64,000 bases of DNA from Rebecca billardiae RCC1528 (GCA_965240325.2 OZ251232.1:496001-560000); one strand, 5' to 3'. Shown: positions 50,185 to 61,487, numbered from the stretch's first letter. A program made the numbers and translations. The notes: generated by a model from the sequence alone, not told the origin.

Positions 50185-51878
50185 ATGGTGCTCGATGCAG
50201 CCTACCTCAAGGCAACGGTCGGCACGGCGCTCTCCGAGGGCATCGCGCAGGCCGTCACGCAGTACCCGGCGGACCCGGTGGAGTTCCTCGGCGAGTATCT
50301 GATACGCCACGCGGATGCGGCCGCACAAGCCAAGGCCGAGGCGGCCGAGGCTGAGCGCGTCGCCAAGCTGGAGGTGGCGCATGCCGAGGCGGCGGACGTG
50401 AAGAAGAAGCAGGCGGAGAAGGCGACCATGCTGCGCGACTTCCAGCACCAGCAGGAGGCCGACCACTTCGCCGAGGCGCTGGGGGCGGCGGACTCGCTGG
50501 ACACGCTGTACGACTCGATCCTCGAGTACATCCGCTCGCGCCTCGGCGCGAACGCGTACGTGGCGCTCGCCGACCGGCCCGAGAGGTCGGGCGCGGACGC
50601 GCCGTCGGCCGAGCCCGAGCCGGCGCCGCCAGAGGGGGAGGGGGAGGAGGGCGCGCCGGGGGCGGAGAAGCCGAAGCACCGTCCAACCTCGCTCTGGTAC
50701 GTCGCGGCGACCGCGGGGGACGTGCCGCTGCTCCTGGGCAAGCTGCTCGAGCGCGTGGAGCCCCCTGCCGAGGACGAGGAGCCCGTGGACGAGGACGACG
50801 AGGAGGGCGCCAAGCCCAAGATCGGCGTGGGCGAGGGCGTGTCGTTCGGCGCGATCGACAACGCGATGAAGGGGGTCGCGCCGTTCGCGCTGCACCTCTC
50901 CGCCATCACCAACCCCTCCGTCAAGTTCTGGTACACGCCGCGCAAGGGCGACTACCTGTGCGTCCCGATCCTGGACGCGTCGGGCGAGTGCATCGGCATC
51001 CTCGGGGTGGACAACCTGGGGCAGCCCAGCCACCTCACCGAGGCGGACGGCCAGTTCGTGCTCGAGCTCGCGCAGAAGCTGGCGGAGAAGTGGGTCGGCC
51101 TCGAGGAGGCGCGGCAGGCCAAGGAGGCCGCCGAGCTCCAGGTGATGGAGGAGCAGTTCACGAAGCAGCAGGTGCGCGCGCGGGCGAGCGCGAGCGAGCG
51201 CGCGCGCGGGCGCATGCGCGCTGCGCCGCCTCGGCCAGCGCCGCGCCGCGCACGCGCGCGCGCGCGCGCGCGCCGCTTCCCCGCTGAGCGGCGCGCCTCG
51301 GCCCGGCGCGCGCGCACCGTCCGCAGGCCGAGCTCAGCACGGCGCTCGAGAGCGCGGGCGAGGACCCGCTCGCCGTGAACAAGGCGAAGCTGAGCGCGGC
51401 GCGCGCCAACCTGCTCGCGCTGGACAAGAACAAGCTGGCCGAGATCAAGGGGTACCGCGTGGTCAAGCCCGAGGTGGTGCGCTCGGTGAAGGCGGTGTTC
51501 TACACGCTCGGCCTGGCGAAGCGGCTGCCAGGCTGGCAGAAGACGAAGTCGTACTTCGACAACAAGCTGCCGTGGGGCGGCGAGCTGCTCGAGAAGATCG
51601 CCAACTTCGAGCCGGCCAAGAAGAAGAACCCCAAGCCGTTTGCGCGCGCGATGCGGCGGTTGGACGGGCTGTCGGACGAGGACATCAAGCGCTCGTCGTT
51701 TGTCGCCTTCCTGCTTGCCACGTGGGCGCGCGCCGCGAACGAGCTCTTCCAGGAGGCGCTCAAGGCGCGCGAGGCGGCGGAGGCGGAGGGCGCGCCCGCG
51801 GCGGACGAGATCGCGCCAGAGGACGAGCCGGTCGAGGAGGAGGCGGAGGAGGAGGAGGAGGAGGCAGAGGAGGACTAG
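50185..51878 (+). CDS. DPY-30 and GAF domain axonemal protein (RSP2-like)
   Basis: Exons 50185-51171 and 51327-51878 (155-nt intron, GTGCGC...CCGCAG, phase 0) give 512 residues. Residues about 6-45 (YLKATVGTALSEGIAQAV, PADPVEFLGEYLIRHA) are a DPY-30 motif, the dimeric docking module of radial spokes and other axonemal complexes. A coiled coil follows, then a GAF domain (about 110-310) with SLWYVAATAGD and the typical DYLCVPILDASGECIGILGVD strand pair. The second exon (LDKNKLAEIKGYRVVKPEVV, VFYTLGLAKRL, LLEKIANFEP) resembles the stalk-flanking region of dynein heavy chains. The tail is acidic. DPY-30 plus GAF is the arrangement of Chlamydomonas radial spoke protein 2, so a flagellar signalling role is likely; orthology is not proven. 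Confidence 0.82.
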
Positions 51879-53952
51879 GCCGAGCTGACTCGATCCGACG
51901 GCGACGGCTGCGAATGGGACGCGACGGCGGCACGTGAGTCCAGCTGCGCCACCAGGGCTGAAAGCAGTACAGGCCCGATGGCGCGGCGGCAGGCGGCCTG
52001 TGGCCAGCAGGCTGCTTCCGCGTGTCACACAGTGACAGTCACAGTGTGATTGATTACGTCAGCATATAACTACACGTGTGCAGTCACAGTGACGACACGA
52101 TATAGATCCGTCCTCAGCACTTCGTCGTCAGCATCAGCGGCCTGGAGTCACCGGGACCCGGAGTAGTCGGTCACTGACTCACTGAGTGACTACTTGAAGA
52201 GTACACTCAAGCCTACAGTACTTGCAGCAGCAATACTCTTATTGCACTCACTGCGTCTGCTGGCTGGACGGCGCGGCCCGCGTGCCGGCGCGCGTCACAC
52301 GGCCGGAGTCGGATGACGACCGGAGCCCGCCGGACGGTCCGGACGCCGGCAGACCGGACGCAGCCAGTCGTCGGAGTGATGGCGGCGGGGCGGCCGGCGG
52401 GCGGACGCGGTCCGCGTCATTAGCTTAGTCAAGACTCAGGCCTCAGCTGCTGCCCGCGCGGCAACTATACCCTTTCCGTAGTACCTTGTCACGTGTGGTG
52501 AGTGACACACTAATAATATGACTATACTGACTACAGCAGTGCCTAGATCGAGCCCTGAGAGTGAGACGTGACACGTGTGCCGACTGTGCCGCAGTGCCGT
52601 CCGCCCGTCCGCCGGGCGTCGTGACATTGACAGTGTGCGACCCGCGTGAAAATCCGTGATCAGACCTGGCAAGAGGCAAGACCGGCGGACGACGACAGTG
52701 TGAGTGATGTGATGACAATGATGGCCGTGCTGCTGACATGCATGCACGACTGAGTCTGAAAAGCTGGATAGAGTAGTACAGTGCTGACCCGTGCTGGCGC
52801 GAGTCGGAATCGTCGTCGAATGCTGCGTGGGGCCCCGCCCCCGCCTCGGGGATTGGGGTCATGATGGGGAAGAGCCGTAGTCCGATTACCCGCCTACATC
52901 ATGTGCCGTCGTCCGTGACAACGGCTGGCGCGAGTCTATCAGCCAACGGTATAGTCTGAGCTGATTCAGACTGAGACTGGCCAGCCTCTATCGGCGACCG
53001 GGTGGGGCCCCGGCCCGGGGAACGGATCCGGCGGCAGCGCGAGCGGCCAGCCGCCGTGTCGAGCGGCGAGACTTGGCACTTGCTGAGGCCGCGCCGGCGA
53101 GTGTCCGTTCGTCAGCTGACCGATTCGATACGGACAGTCCCACTGGGAGCACTATAACTCCCTGCGATCTTCTCGCGGTCCGCCGGACCAAGTGATTCAC
53201 GCGAGCGCGTGCCGGTGTCCGAGGGACCGGCAGATGAGTGCGATCCCGTACTCCCGACGAATCTGACTCTCCGTCCCAGGATGTCCGAGTCTGAAGGCGC
53301 GGTGAGCCGTGCCATGACGGGTCGCGCCGCCTGTGCGAGATGAGTTCCGCGTCCCGAGCCAGCGGGACACGGATCGGCGCCGTCCTGCCGCGGTGGGCGC
53401 GGAGTCAGTCTCACTTCTCAGAACCGCGTCAATCGTTTCATGTGTGACTGGCCTGAAGGGCGCCATCAGAGCGTTTGACAGTTTGCGTTGTCAGATTAGC
53501 ACCCCTGTCTGCACGGCGACGTCCCGCCGCCGGTCGGCTAGCCAAGGGAAGCCAGGCCTTTGCCGTCCTTGCTGGATGTGGCGCCGGGAGTGAGGCCGCC
53601 ATGTTGCCGCCTAGGCGCAGCTAAGTCCCGACGACGCCAGTTCGGTCACGCGTGAGCACGCGTGAGTTCCGAGTCGCGAAGATGATGAGCTACTACTATT
53701 GTACTCGCATAATTATTGCTATTTGGAGCCGTATTCCCGTATTCCCGTGCCTAGTTCGGACTTTACGTCGGCCAAAATGCGAGGCAAGTTCCTGCCTGCG
53801 CGGATTATTGCGAATTAGTGGCCAGTTCGGAGCCCGCCAACCAACCACCTGCCGCCCTTGAACCAACCACAGAACTTCAGCTGGTACCGGAAGTGGCCAC
53901 CGATTCGAGCCGTCGTCGCCGCCGATCTCGCCAGACGCGCTCGTCCTCATCG
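51879..53952. other. 2.1-kb intergenic region, no gene recognised
   Basis: Mixed composition, GC-rich patches (52260-52400, 52990-53110) within AT-richer DNA. Reading frames are short and without resemblance. It contains the DPY-30/GAF 3' UTR and the promoter of M11 copy 2; the sequence before the copy 2 ATG is unrelated to copy 1. Confidence 0.6.
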
Positions 53953-56662
53953 ATGCCGCGCACGACGCTCGCCGCTCTCGTCCTCGGCGCCGCCGCGGGC
54001 GTCCACGCGCTCCCGGTCCTGCCCTCGGGCGGTGCCGAGGAGTGCATCCTGCGCAAGATCGCCATCGACATGGGCGAGGTCGACTACTCCATCGACGGCG
54101 GCTTTGTCGAGGCGTCGCCCGCGTGGCTCTGCTGCCCGCTTGACGAGGACGACGGCACCTCGGATCGGTGCAAGGTGCTGTACGGCGAGATCGTGGACGA
54201 GCTCGGCGACATGGACTCGGGCGAGGTCGTCACGGTCGACTTCGACGCCACGGTCGCCCACGCGCGGGACGTGCCCCCTGGGCAGCTGCGGCGCGGCGCG
54301 CGCGGCGCGTTTGGCGAGCACGAGGCGCTGCACCCGATCTTCATCGAGCACCCCGGCAACGCGGGCGGCAAGGGCAAGGGCAAAGGCTTCGGCACGGGCG
54401 ACCGTCGCGCACTGCAGAGCGCCACCGGCGGCGCGCGCTTCCTTGACCGCACCTCCTACCACGGCCCGCGCTCGGTGCTCACCGTGATCGTCGGCTCGTC
54501 GCAGGCCGTGGGCGGCGTGGTGCGCACGTGGCCAAGCGGCAAGGACTGCACGGTGGGCGAGATCAGCAAGCTGATGTACGGCGACCCGGACGGCGTGCGC
54601 TTCACCATCGGCGCCTCGCCCTGGGCATCGCGCTCCGAGTGCCGCGACTTGGCCGACGGCACGTGTTCATACAACGTACGGACGGCGGCGCTGCGGCGCA
54701 TGCGCGCGCGCGCGTGCGCCCACGCGCGAGCCGCCCGCAGCCCTCGCCCGCCCAGCACGCTCCGCGCTCAGCACCTGCCGCTGCCCCCACGCCCCGACGC
54801 CCCGCAGGCTCGCGACGCGCTTGCCTCGCTGTCGCGTGGCGCCGTGAGCATCGACACCGGCGCGAGCGCGGAGATCTACCTCAACCTCGTCACGGGCTGG
54901 CCGGACGACTTCTGCTCGTGGTCGTCCATCTGGAACGCGATCCGCGCGGCGCTGGACGCGGACGGCACGTACGACTACCGCACGTTCCAGCACGTCGCGG
55001 CGTTCATCCCGAGCCACTGCTACATCGGCCAGGGCAACCTGCCGGGCAAGTACACCATCACGGCCGCGTGCCCCGCATCCGGTGCGTGCCCTGCCGAGGT
55101 GGCAGCGCGCGCGACGGCTGCGCGCGCACGCCGCAGCAGCGCTCATCTCGCCCGCGCCCCGCGCCACTGGTGCGTTGCGCGCAGGCGTGCGCGAGAACAT
55201 GCCGACCATCGTGACGCACGAGCTCGGGCACAACATCGGCTTCCACCACGGCGGCATCGTGGGCGGCTCGGAGTACGGCGACCGGTCGAACGTGATGGGC
55301 TTTGCGCTCTCGGACGTGACGAGCACGATCAGCATGGCGCACCGCATGATGTTCCACTGGCTGCCCGGGCTGCCCAGCTCGATGCACGTGAACACGGACG
55401 CGGACGGCAACCAGCTCGACACCACGGTCGATCTCGACCTCGCCGACGCGAACCTGGCCACGCTGCCGGCGGGCGCCGTGTGGGGCGCCGAGGTGCACGA
55501 CGGCCTGCGCTCGTGGTTTGTCAGCTACCGCGCGTGCACCGGGTACGACTGGCGCAGCGCGGGCGGCTGGTGCGGCGTCGTGCAGGTCAGCCAGCGCGAC
55601 GACGGCAACACGCGCGCCGTGCACCACGCCAAGCTGAGCAGCTCGGGCAGCACGTTCGCGTTCGGCACGGGCTCGCTGGCGACGGTCACGCTGCTCGCCA
55701 ACGTGCCTTCCGCGGCGACGACGGTGCCCGTGCGGCTGCGCGTCAACCGCGCGCCGACGCCTTCGCCGAGCCCGCCGCCCTCGCTGCCGAGCCCGCCACC
55801 GCCCTCGCCCTCACCCTCGCCCAGCCCGCCGCCGCCGAGCCCGCCACCGTCGAGCCCGCCACCGCAGTCGCCGCCACCTTCTCCGCCATCCCCGCCACCG
55901 CCGCCATCGCCACCGCCTTCTCCGAGCTCGCCGCCGTCAGCGCCGCCGTCCGCCCCGCCATCATCACCGCCGCCGAGCCCGTCGCCCAGCCCGCCGCCGC
56001 CGAGCGCGCCACCATCCGCGCCACCACGGCCTCCGCCGCCCTCCCCGCCGCCGAGCCCGTCGCCCAGCCCGTCACCGCCGCCCACGCCGCCACCCGTGGG
56101 GCCAGAGGGCGAGCTCGCCGTGATCGGCTTCAACACGGCCAACCCGGACGAGCTGCTGCTGCTCGCCACCGCCGACATCCCCGCCGGCACGACGTACTAC
56201 GTGAGCGACGAGGGCTGGCGCTCGGACGGCGTGTTTGCCGGAGCGCGCAAGGACAGCACGCTCACATGGACCACAGCTGCGCCGCTTGCCGCGGGCACGC
56301 TGGTGCTGTTCAGCGTGCCGGCATGGATGAAGCTCACGAACGAGCCCTTCTACATCTACAAGGGCAGTGCCGCCGCGCCGAAGTTTGTGTACGCCGTCTC
56401 GAACAGCCCCGGGGGCTTCTCTGTCGACGCACGCAGCAACAACCCCGCGTCGGGCGCGCTGCCCGCCTCGCTGTCGCTGGGCTACAGCGCGGTCGTGCTC
56501 GGAGACAACGACAACGGCCTCTTCGACTTTGCAACGCACGGGCTGGGTGGGACGAGGGCGGAGGTGCTCGCGCGCGTGAGCGACCCTTCGAAGTGGGCGC
56601 TCCAGTCGGGCAAGAAGAACCGCTTCGACCTGGGCGCGTCCGCGACGGTGACAGCCCCGTGA
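53953..56662 (+). CDS. Secreted M11-type (gametolysin-like) metalloprotease, copy 2
   Basis: Exons 53953-54675, 54808-55081 and 55185-56662 give 824 residues. Both introns (132 and 103 nt) match those of copy 1 in position, phase and nearly all bases. Exon 1 and 2 products are identical to copy 1. Zinc site HELGHNIGFHH at 344-354 and Met-turn are intact. The Ser/Pro linker is shorter and differently arranged, and the C-terminal domain shows a few substitutions (FNTANPDE for FNTADPDE, RKDST for RKDGT, MKLTN for MKLEN). It ends TVTAP after a different stop codon. The first intron is a multiple of three without a stop, so an unspliced frame appears to read through. Both copies look functional. 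Confidence 0.88.
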
Positions 56663-56995
56663 GCGATGAATCAGGCCTCAGGGCCCGTGAGTGTCAGTGG
56701 AGCCAACGCGAGGAACTCTACAGCTTGAAGTAGTTGTTAGCCTTGTCAGTCATGTTCGTCGTGAATGAACTGCAGCCTCATGATGATCAATTTGAACAGA
56801 CAGGCAGCGCACTGAGTCAGCCCTGTGACGCGGCCTGCCGACGATGACCCGCGCTGAGAATGCTGAGAGTGCACGAAATAAAACAATCCTTCGCCTGCGA
56901 GAAGAAAAAAAAGGATGCCGCCTTTCGCCGCTGTCGACGACCGCTTGGAAACTGGCAGCAGCTTTTGCTGTGAGCCCGTGGACGGAGCACCTCGC
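56663..56995. other. Intergenic, nothing recognised
   Basis: 333 bp between M11 copy 2 and the selenouridine synthase. An A-rich run lies at 56901-56912 just before an alternative upstream ATG (56915). Confidence 0.5.
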
Positions 56996-58535
56996 ATGTC
57001 GTCCACGTGCACGCTCACTGTCACCTGCGCGCTCGCGTTGCTCTCGTCGCCGCACGCGGGCGTGCGCGGCTCGATGCGCGCAGTGGCACACCGCTTGCAC
57101 ACTCGCGCGTTCTGGCGCGCGCCTTCGCGGGCCGTCGCGCGGGCGACGTTTGCATCGGGTGCGCGGCCGCCGATGAGTGAGCGCCACGAGATCATTGCGC
57201 CGGCGGGCAAGCCCATGTTCGCCGTCGACCCGGCCGACGCGGTGCGACCTGGCGAGTGGGACCTCGTGTGCGACGTGCGCTCCCCCGCGGAGTACGCCGA
57301 GGACCATCTGCCCGGGGCCATCTCCTGCCCGGTGCTGGACGACGCAGAGCGCGCCGAGGTGGGCACGATGCACAAGCAGGTGTCGCCGTTCGAGTCGAGG
57401 CGGCGCGGGGCGGCGATCGTCTCGAAGAACCTGCACGCGCTGCTCACAGGGCCTCCCTTCGACACGCTCGACCCCGACGCGCGCGTGCTCGTCTACTGCT
57501 GGCGCGGCGGCGAGCGCTCGCGCTCGATCGGTCACGTGCTGTGCCGCATCGGCTGGGACGTGGGCGTGGTCCGCGGCGGGTACAAGGGGTACCGCACGCA
57601 CGTGCGCGGGGCGCTCGAGCGGCTCAGCGAGCTGCAGTACCACGTGATCGGCGGCTCGACGGGCTCCGCCAAGGGCTTGCTCCTCGACCAGCTCGTGGCA
57701 TGCGGGGCCCAGGTGCGCGCGCGGCATCCGCAGCGCGGGCGCGCGCGGGCCGCCCGCCGGCTGCGCACGCCTCACGTCCACGCGCGCCGCGCCGGGCCGC
57801 TCGCAGGTGATCGACTTGGAGGGCCTCGCCAACCACAAGGGGAGCATCCTCGGGAGCAACCCCTCCTCGAGCCAGCCCTCGCAGAAGCGCTTCGAGTCGC
57901 TCCTCCTCCACGCCGCCTCGAGCTTCGACCCGCGCCGGCCGGTCTTCATCGAGTCAGAGTCCAACCTGGTGGGCAGGCTGCACGTGCCGCCCGGCATGTT
58001 CCGGCAGATGCAGGCGGCGCCGCGCACGGTCCTGGAGCTGCCGATGGGCGCGCGCGTGGGCTGGATCCGCCGCTCGTACCGCTACTTCGAGACCACCCAC
58101 GTCGACATGCTGCGCACGGCTCTCAGCGGGCTCACCCGGCTGCAGGGCCGAGAGCGCGTGGCGGGCTGGCAGCAGCTGATCGACGCGGGCCGGTGGGAGG
58201 AGCTGGTGGAGAGCCTGCTGCTGCACCACTACGACCCGGCGTACGAGCGCTCGGCGCAGGTGTTCTACGAGAGCAGCGTCGCCGCCGCCGATCGCATGCC
58301 GCTCCCAGACACGTCCGAAGAGACGTACCGCGCCGCGGCGCAGCGGCTCATCGCCGCGCACGACAGCGGCGCCGATGCAGCGAGCGGCGCGGCGCAGCAG
58401 CAGCAGCAGCAGCCATCATCGTCGTCATCAGCGTCTGGCACCGCCGATGGCGCAAAGTCATCGGCCTCAGACGAGTCGCCACCGCCGGCGACGGAGCAGC
58501 AGCCCGTCGTGCCAGCACGAATGCTGGGCCAATGA
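56996..58535 (+). CDS. tRNA 2-selenouridine synthase (MnmH/SelU)
   Basis: Exons 56996-57712 and 57807-58535 (94-nt intron, GTGCGC...TCGCAG, phase 0) give 481 residues. An N-terminal extension rich in Ala/Arg (about 1-60) looks like an organelle-targeting or signal sequence. The rhodanese domain (from about residue 91, CDVRSPAEYAEDHLPGA) has the active-site loop VYCWRGGERSRS with Cys near 168. A P-loop-like domain follows (GGSTGSAKG, about 219-227), then the junction gives GAQ-VIDLEGLANHKGS and SQPSQKRFESLL, both highly conserved in MnmH. MnmH converts 2-thiouridine at the tRNA wobble base to 2-selenouridine through a geranylated intermediate. The Walker A deviates from GxxGxGK(T/S). Start could also be ATG 56915 (27 residues longer). 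Confidence 0.9.
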
Positions 58536-58800
58536 TATCGTACATTTATTGCCGTGCGCACTGTTATGCTACGACTGCGCTGTAAGAGCAGTATCGTCGT
58601 GTTAAGAGAGACATGCGCGCAGTAGAGTCGGATGCTGTCAGTGCAGTAGTGGCTAGTGCTGATGCGCGCGGTCGTTGAAGCGCTCCGGCGCCTCCGGGCC
58701 AGCCGCCAGCACCGGCACCGGGCCCCTGGCTGAGCCTGGCCCAGCAGGCGGCTGGCCGTTTCCGCCGGCGCCTGTCCCACGGGGCGACCCGCGCACGTCA

Positions 58801-61395
58801 TCACGCGCGAGGCAGCTTGGAGAAAGCGTACGGCCGGTCGCGCATCCAGTCGCCGCCGCCGCCGAGGCAGCACGGGAGGCACGCGCACGCGCGCTGGACG
58901 GCCGGCAGCCGCGCGCCCCACCGCGCTGCGCCGCCGAGCAGAAGGAGGAGCACGGCGAGGGCGGCGGCGCGCACGGCCAGCGCGCGCGCGCCGGACGGCG
59001 GCACCTCGGCGTGCACCGTGAAGGCGAAGAGCTTCGCCGGGCCGCACAGCTCGAAGCGCAGAGCCACCCTGCGCCCCACGAGCGCGGACAGGTCGGCGCC
59101 GCGCGCGCCGTGCGCCGCCTCCCAGCGGAGGACGAGCCGCGTGCCATCCGCGTGGGCGAGCGTGTGCGCGCGCAGCTCGGGCGGCGTCGCGTGCTCGCCG
59201 CCGCGCGCGCTGGCATTCGCGCCGCGCCGCGCCGGCCCCGCCGCGCCGTCGAGGATCTCGAGCACCGCCTCCAGCCTCGGCGGCGTCGGCGTCGCCGCGC
59301 GCGCGTTGCCCGCCCCGCGCGGCGCGCCCTCCGCGCCCGCCGCCGCCGCCTCGGCCACCAGCCGCGCGTTCAGCGAGAGCGCCGGGCCCTCGAGGAGGAA
59401 GGGCTTGGTGCGCAGCTGCGCGCAGCGCGCGCCCGCGCGCGCGCTCGCGCCCCACGCCGCGTCGTCCGGGTCCGCGCGCACCGCCGCCCAGCGGTGCCGC
59501 TCCCAGCTCGCGCGCGCCACGTGCACGGGCACGCGCCAGCGCTTCTCGTGCTGCGCCGGCCTGCCCTCGTAGTAGAGGTGCTCGCGCCCGTCCGGGCCTG
59601 TGACGAGCTCGGAGGCGGGCTGGACGAAGCCGTGGTCGAAGTCGCACACGCGCTGCTCGAGCTCGGCGCGCTCGAGCTCGGAGCGCAGCGGCTGCGCGCG
59701 CGCCTCCGCCGAGCAGCCGCCCCTGTGCACCATCCGCTGGTACGCGTACACGCTGCTCAGCTCAAAGTGCACGCCGTCGCGCGAGGGCAGCAGGTAGATG
59801 GAGGAGTAGTCGGTCGGGTAGGGCGGGCCGAGGTGCGTGGTGTTGAGCAGCCGCGAGGCCTTGGGCCACTCGAGCACGTTGGCGATGCCGAGGTACAGCC
59901 CCTCCGCCGGCAGCGCCGACACGCTGAACGCGTACATCTGCCGCTGGAAGCGCTCGGCCTTGCCGCGCCGGTCAAAGTACCACGTGGACACTTCCGAGAA
60001 CGTTCCGGGCAGCCGCGCGTCCGAGGCGCGCGGCCGCGCGGCCGAGATGCTCACGCCGCGGATCTCGCGCCAGCCCTTGTGCGAGGTGGCGAAGTTGCGC
60101 CGCTTCACCAGGTGCAGCGGCAAGGGCGGCCGCGCGCCGGCCGCGCCGCCGCCGCGCGCGCCGGCGCGCTCGGCTGCGGCGCCGCCGGGCGCGCCGCCCA
60201 GCACCCCCGGCGCCCTGTAGAGGCAGTTGGACGAGTCGGCGCCCGCGTCGCACGGCGCGCCGCAGCACTGCGAGAGCTCGGCGCACGTCGAGTTCTTGCG
60301 CACGGGACTCCCCACGCCGCCCGCCGTGCGCGCCCGCGGCGCCGCCGCGCCCTCGCCGAACTCGAGCGGCTCCCACTGCAGCCCGTCGTCCGAGGCCGCC
60401 ACGCACGTCGACTCCCAAAACTTCCAGTTGCCGCAGTGGTACCCCATCAGGAAGCGCGAGGGCGGCGCGGCGGGGGCGCCGGACTCGCGCGCCGCGGCGT
60501 GCGCCGCGCTCTTCGCCCCGCGCCCTTCGCCGCCGCCGCCGCCGCCGCCGCCGCCCGCCCCGCCGCGCCCGCCGCGGCCGCGCGCGCCCTCGGCCGCGCC
60601 ACCGCCCTCTAGCGCGTGCTCGCGCTCGGCGCCGAGCTCTTTGTCCGCGGCGTCGCGCATCACGCACACGTTCTGCGGGTGGAACTCGACGCGCTCGTGG
60701 TCGGTGTGCTCGGAGAGCGGCGTGGCCGGGCCCCAGTGCAGCCCGTCCGCGCTCTCCGCGTACCGCGGGTCGAACTCCGAGCGCCACATCCGGTACACGC
60801 GCCGCGCCCGGTCCCAGAGCACCGAGCCGTAGAAGCCGCCGTACTGCACGCGCCCGCCCCACTCGCGCGGCGCGCTCTTCTTGAGCTCCCAGCGGTGCTT
60901 CTTGAGGAAGCCGTAGTAGTTGCGCGCCTTCTCGCGCTTCGAGATGCAGTTGCTCTCCTCCTCCGCGCAGCCGATGTCGGTCATCGCCTTGCTCGGCGCC
61001 TCGCGCGTGCGCACGAGCGCGCGCCAGCCGTCGACCGCGTGGTCGTCCAGCAGCAGCTGCGCCGCGCCGGGCGCGCAGCGCAGCGGCGGCGCGTGCACGG
61101 ACGCGCGGTACGCGTCGTCGAAGCACGAGGTGCACCGGCCGAGGTGCTCCAGGTTGAGCGAGTACCCTGTCGGCTCGGGCTTGCCCACGTCCACGCCGCG
61201 CCGCATCTGCGCGTTGAGCAGCCGCTCGCGCAGCTCCGAGTGAGACGCCTCGTCCGCGGCGGAGGGTCGCGGCCAGGGCGGGATGGGCGAGGTGCGCGCG
61301 TCGTGGAGTACCGCGGCGGCGCGGCGTGCGGCGGAGCTGCACGCCACGCACGCCCACCACAACCACCACCGCGCGCGCGGCGGCGCGAGCGCCAT
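58801..61395 (-). CDS. Secreted type I membrane protein, GH32/43-like beta-propeller
   Basis: An 864-residue single-exon protein from ATG 61395. It has an N-terminal signal (about 1-30), a large lumenal region and one C-terminal hydrophobic helix (about 803-822, ALAVLLLLLGGAARWG) before a Cys-containing tail. LLLDDHAVDGW, the YGGFYGSVLWDRARRVYRMW stretch, YAESADGLHWG and later LPSRDGVHFE are repeats typical of bacterial proteins with a five-bladed propeller related to GH32/GH43 glycosidases. Catalytic acids cannot be assigned confidently. Gly/Ala inserts (about 260-300 and 385-420) interrupt it. A role in surface glycan processing or binding is inferred. It is divergent from WASHC1 with only 92 bp between ATGs. 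Confidence 0.7.
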   Translation of the reverse strand: MALAPPRARWWLWWACVACSSAARRAAAVLHDARTSPIPPWPRPSAADEASHSELRERLLNAQMRRGVDVGKPEPTGYSLNLEHLGRCTSCFDDAYRASVHAPPLRCAPGAAQLLLDDHAVDGWRALVRTREAPSKAMTDIGCAEEESNCISKREKARNYYGFLKKHRWELKKSAPREWGGRVQYGGFYGSVLWDRARRVYRMWRSEFDPRYAESADGLHWGPATPLSEHTDHERVEFHPQNVCVMRDAADKELGAEREHALEGGGAAEGARGRGGRGGAGGGGGGGGGEGRGAKSAAHAAARESGAPAAPPSRFLMGYHCGNWKFWESTCVAASDDGLQWEPLEFGEGAAAPRARTAGGVGSPVRKNSTCAELSQCCGAPCDAGADSSNCLYRAPGVLGGAPGGAAAERAGARGGGAAGARPPLPLHLVKRRNFATSHKGWREIRGVSISAARPRASDARLPGTFSEVSTWYFDRRGKAERFQRQMYAFSVSALPAEGLYLGIANVLEWPKASRLLNTTHLGPPYPTDYSSIYLLPSRDGVHFELSSVYAYQRMVHRGGCSAEARAQPLRSELERAELEQRVCDFDHGFVQPASELVTGPDGREHLYYEGRPAQHEKRWRVPVHVARASWERHRWAAVRADPDDAAWGASARAGARCAQLRTKPFLLEGPALSLNARLVAEAAAAGAEGAPRGAGNARAATPTPPRLEAVLEILDGAAGPARRGANASARGGEHATPPELRAHTLAHADGTRLVLRWEAAHGARGADLSALVGRRVALRFELCGPAKLFAFTVHAEVPPSGARALAVRAAALAVLLLLLGGAARWGARLPAVQRACACLPCCLGGGGDWMRDRPYAFSKLPRA

Positions 61396-61487
61396 CCCCG
61401 CAAGCAGCGCCGAGGTTGATGGCGCGGGCCGGTGAGCTGATCAAGAGCGACTTGAGCCAGCGGGCGAGGCCGATACTGTAGCGCACG
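61396..61487. promoter_or_regulatory. Shared divergent promoter region (92 bp)
   Basis: Just 92 bp separate the ATGs of the propeller protein (minus) and WASHC1 (plus), the tightest divergent spacing in the window. Either the two share one core promoter or the transcripts overlap at their 5' ends. Confidence 0.5.

Noticed and set aside
54676-54807. Coding read-through of the first M11 intron
   Set aside because: The intron is a multiple of three without a stop, but its translation is Arg/Ala/His-rich and the GT...CAG ends restore a continuous protein as in the second intron.
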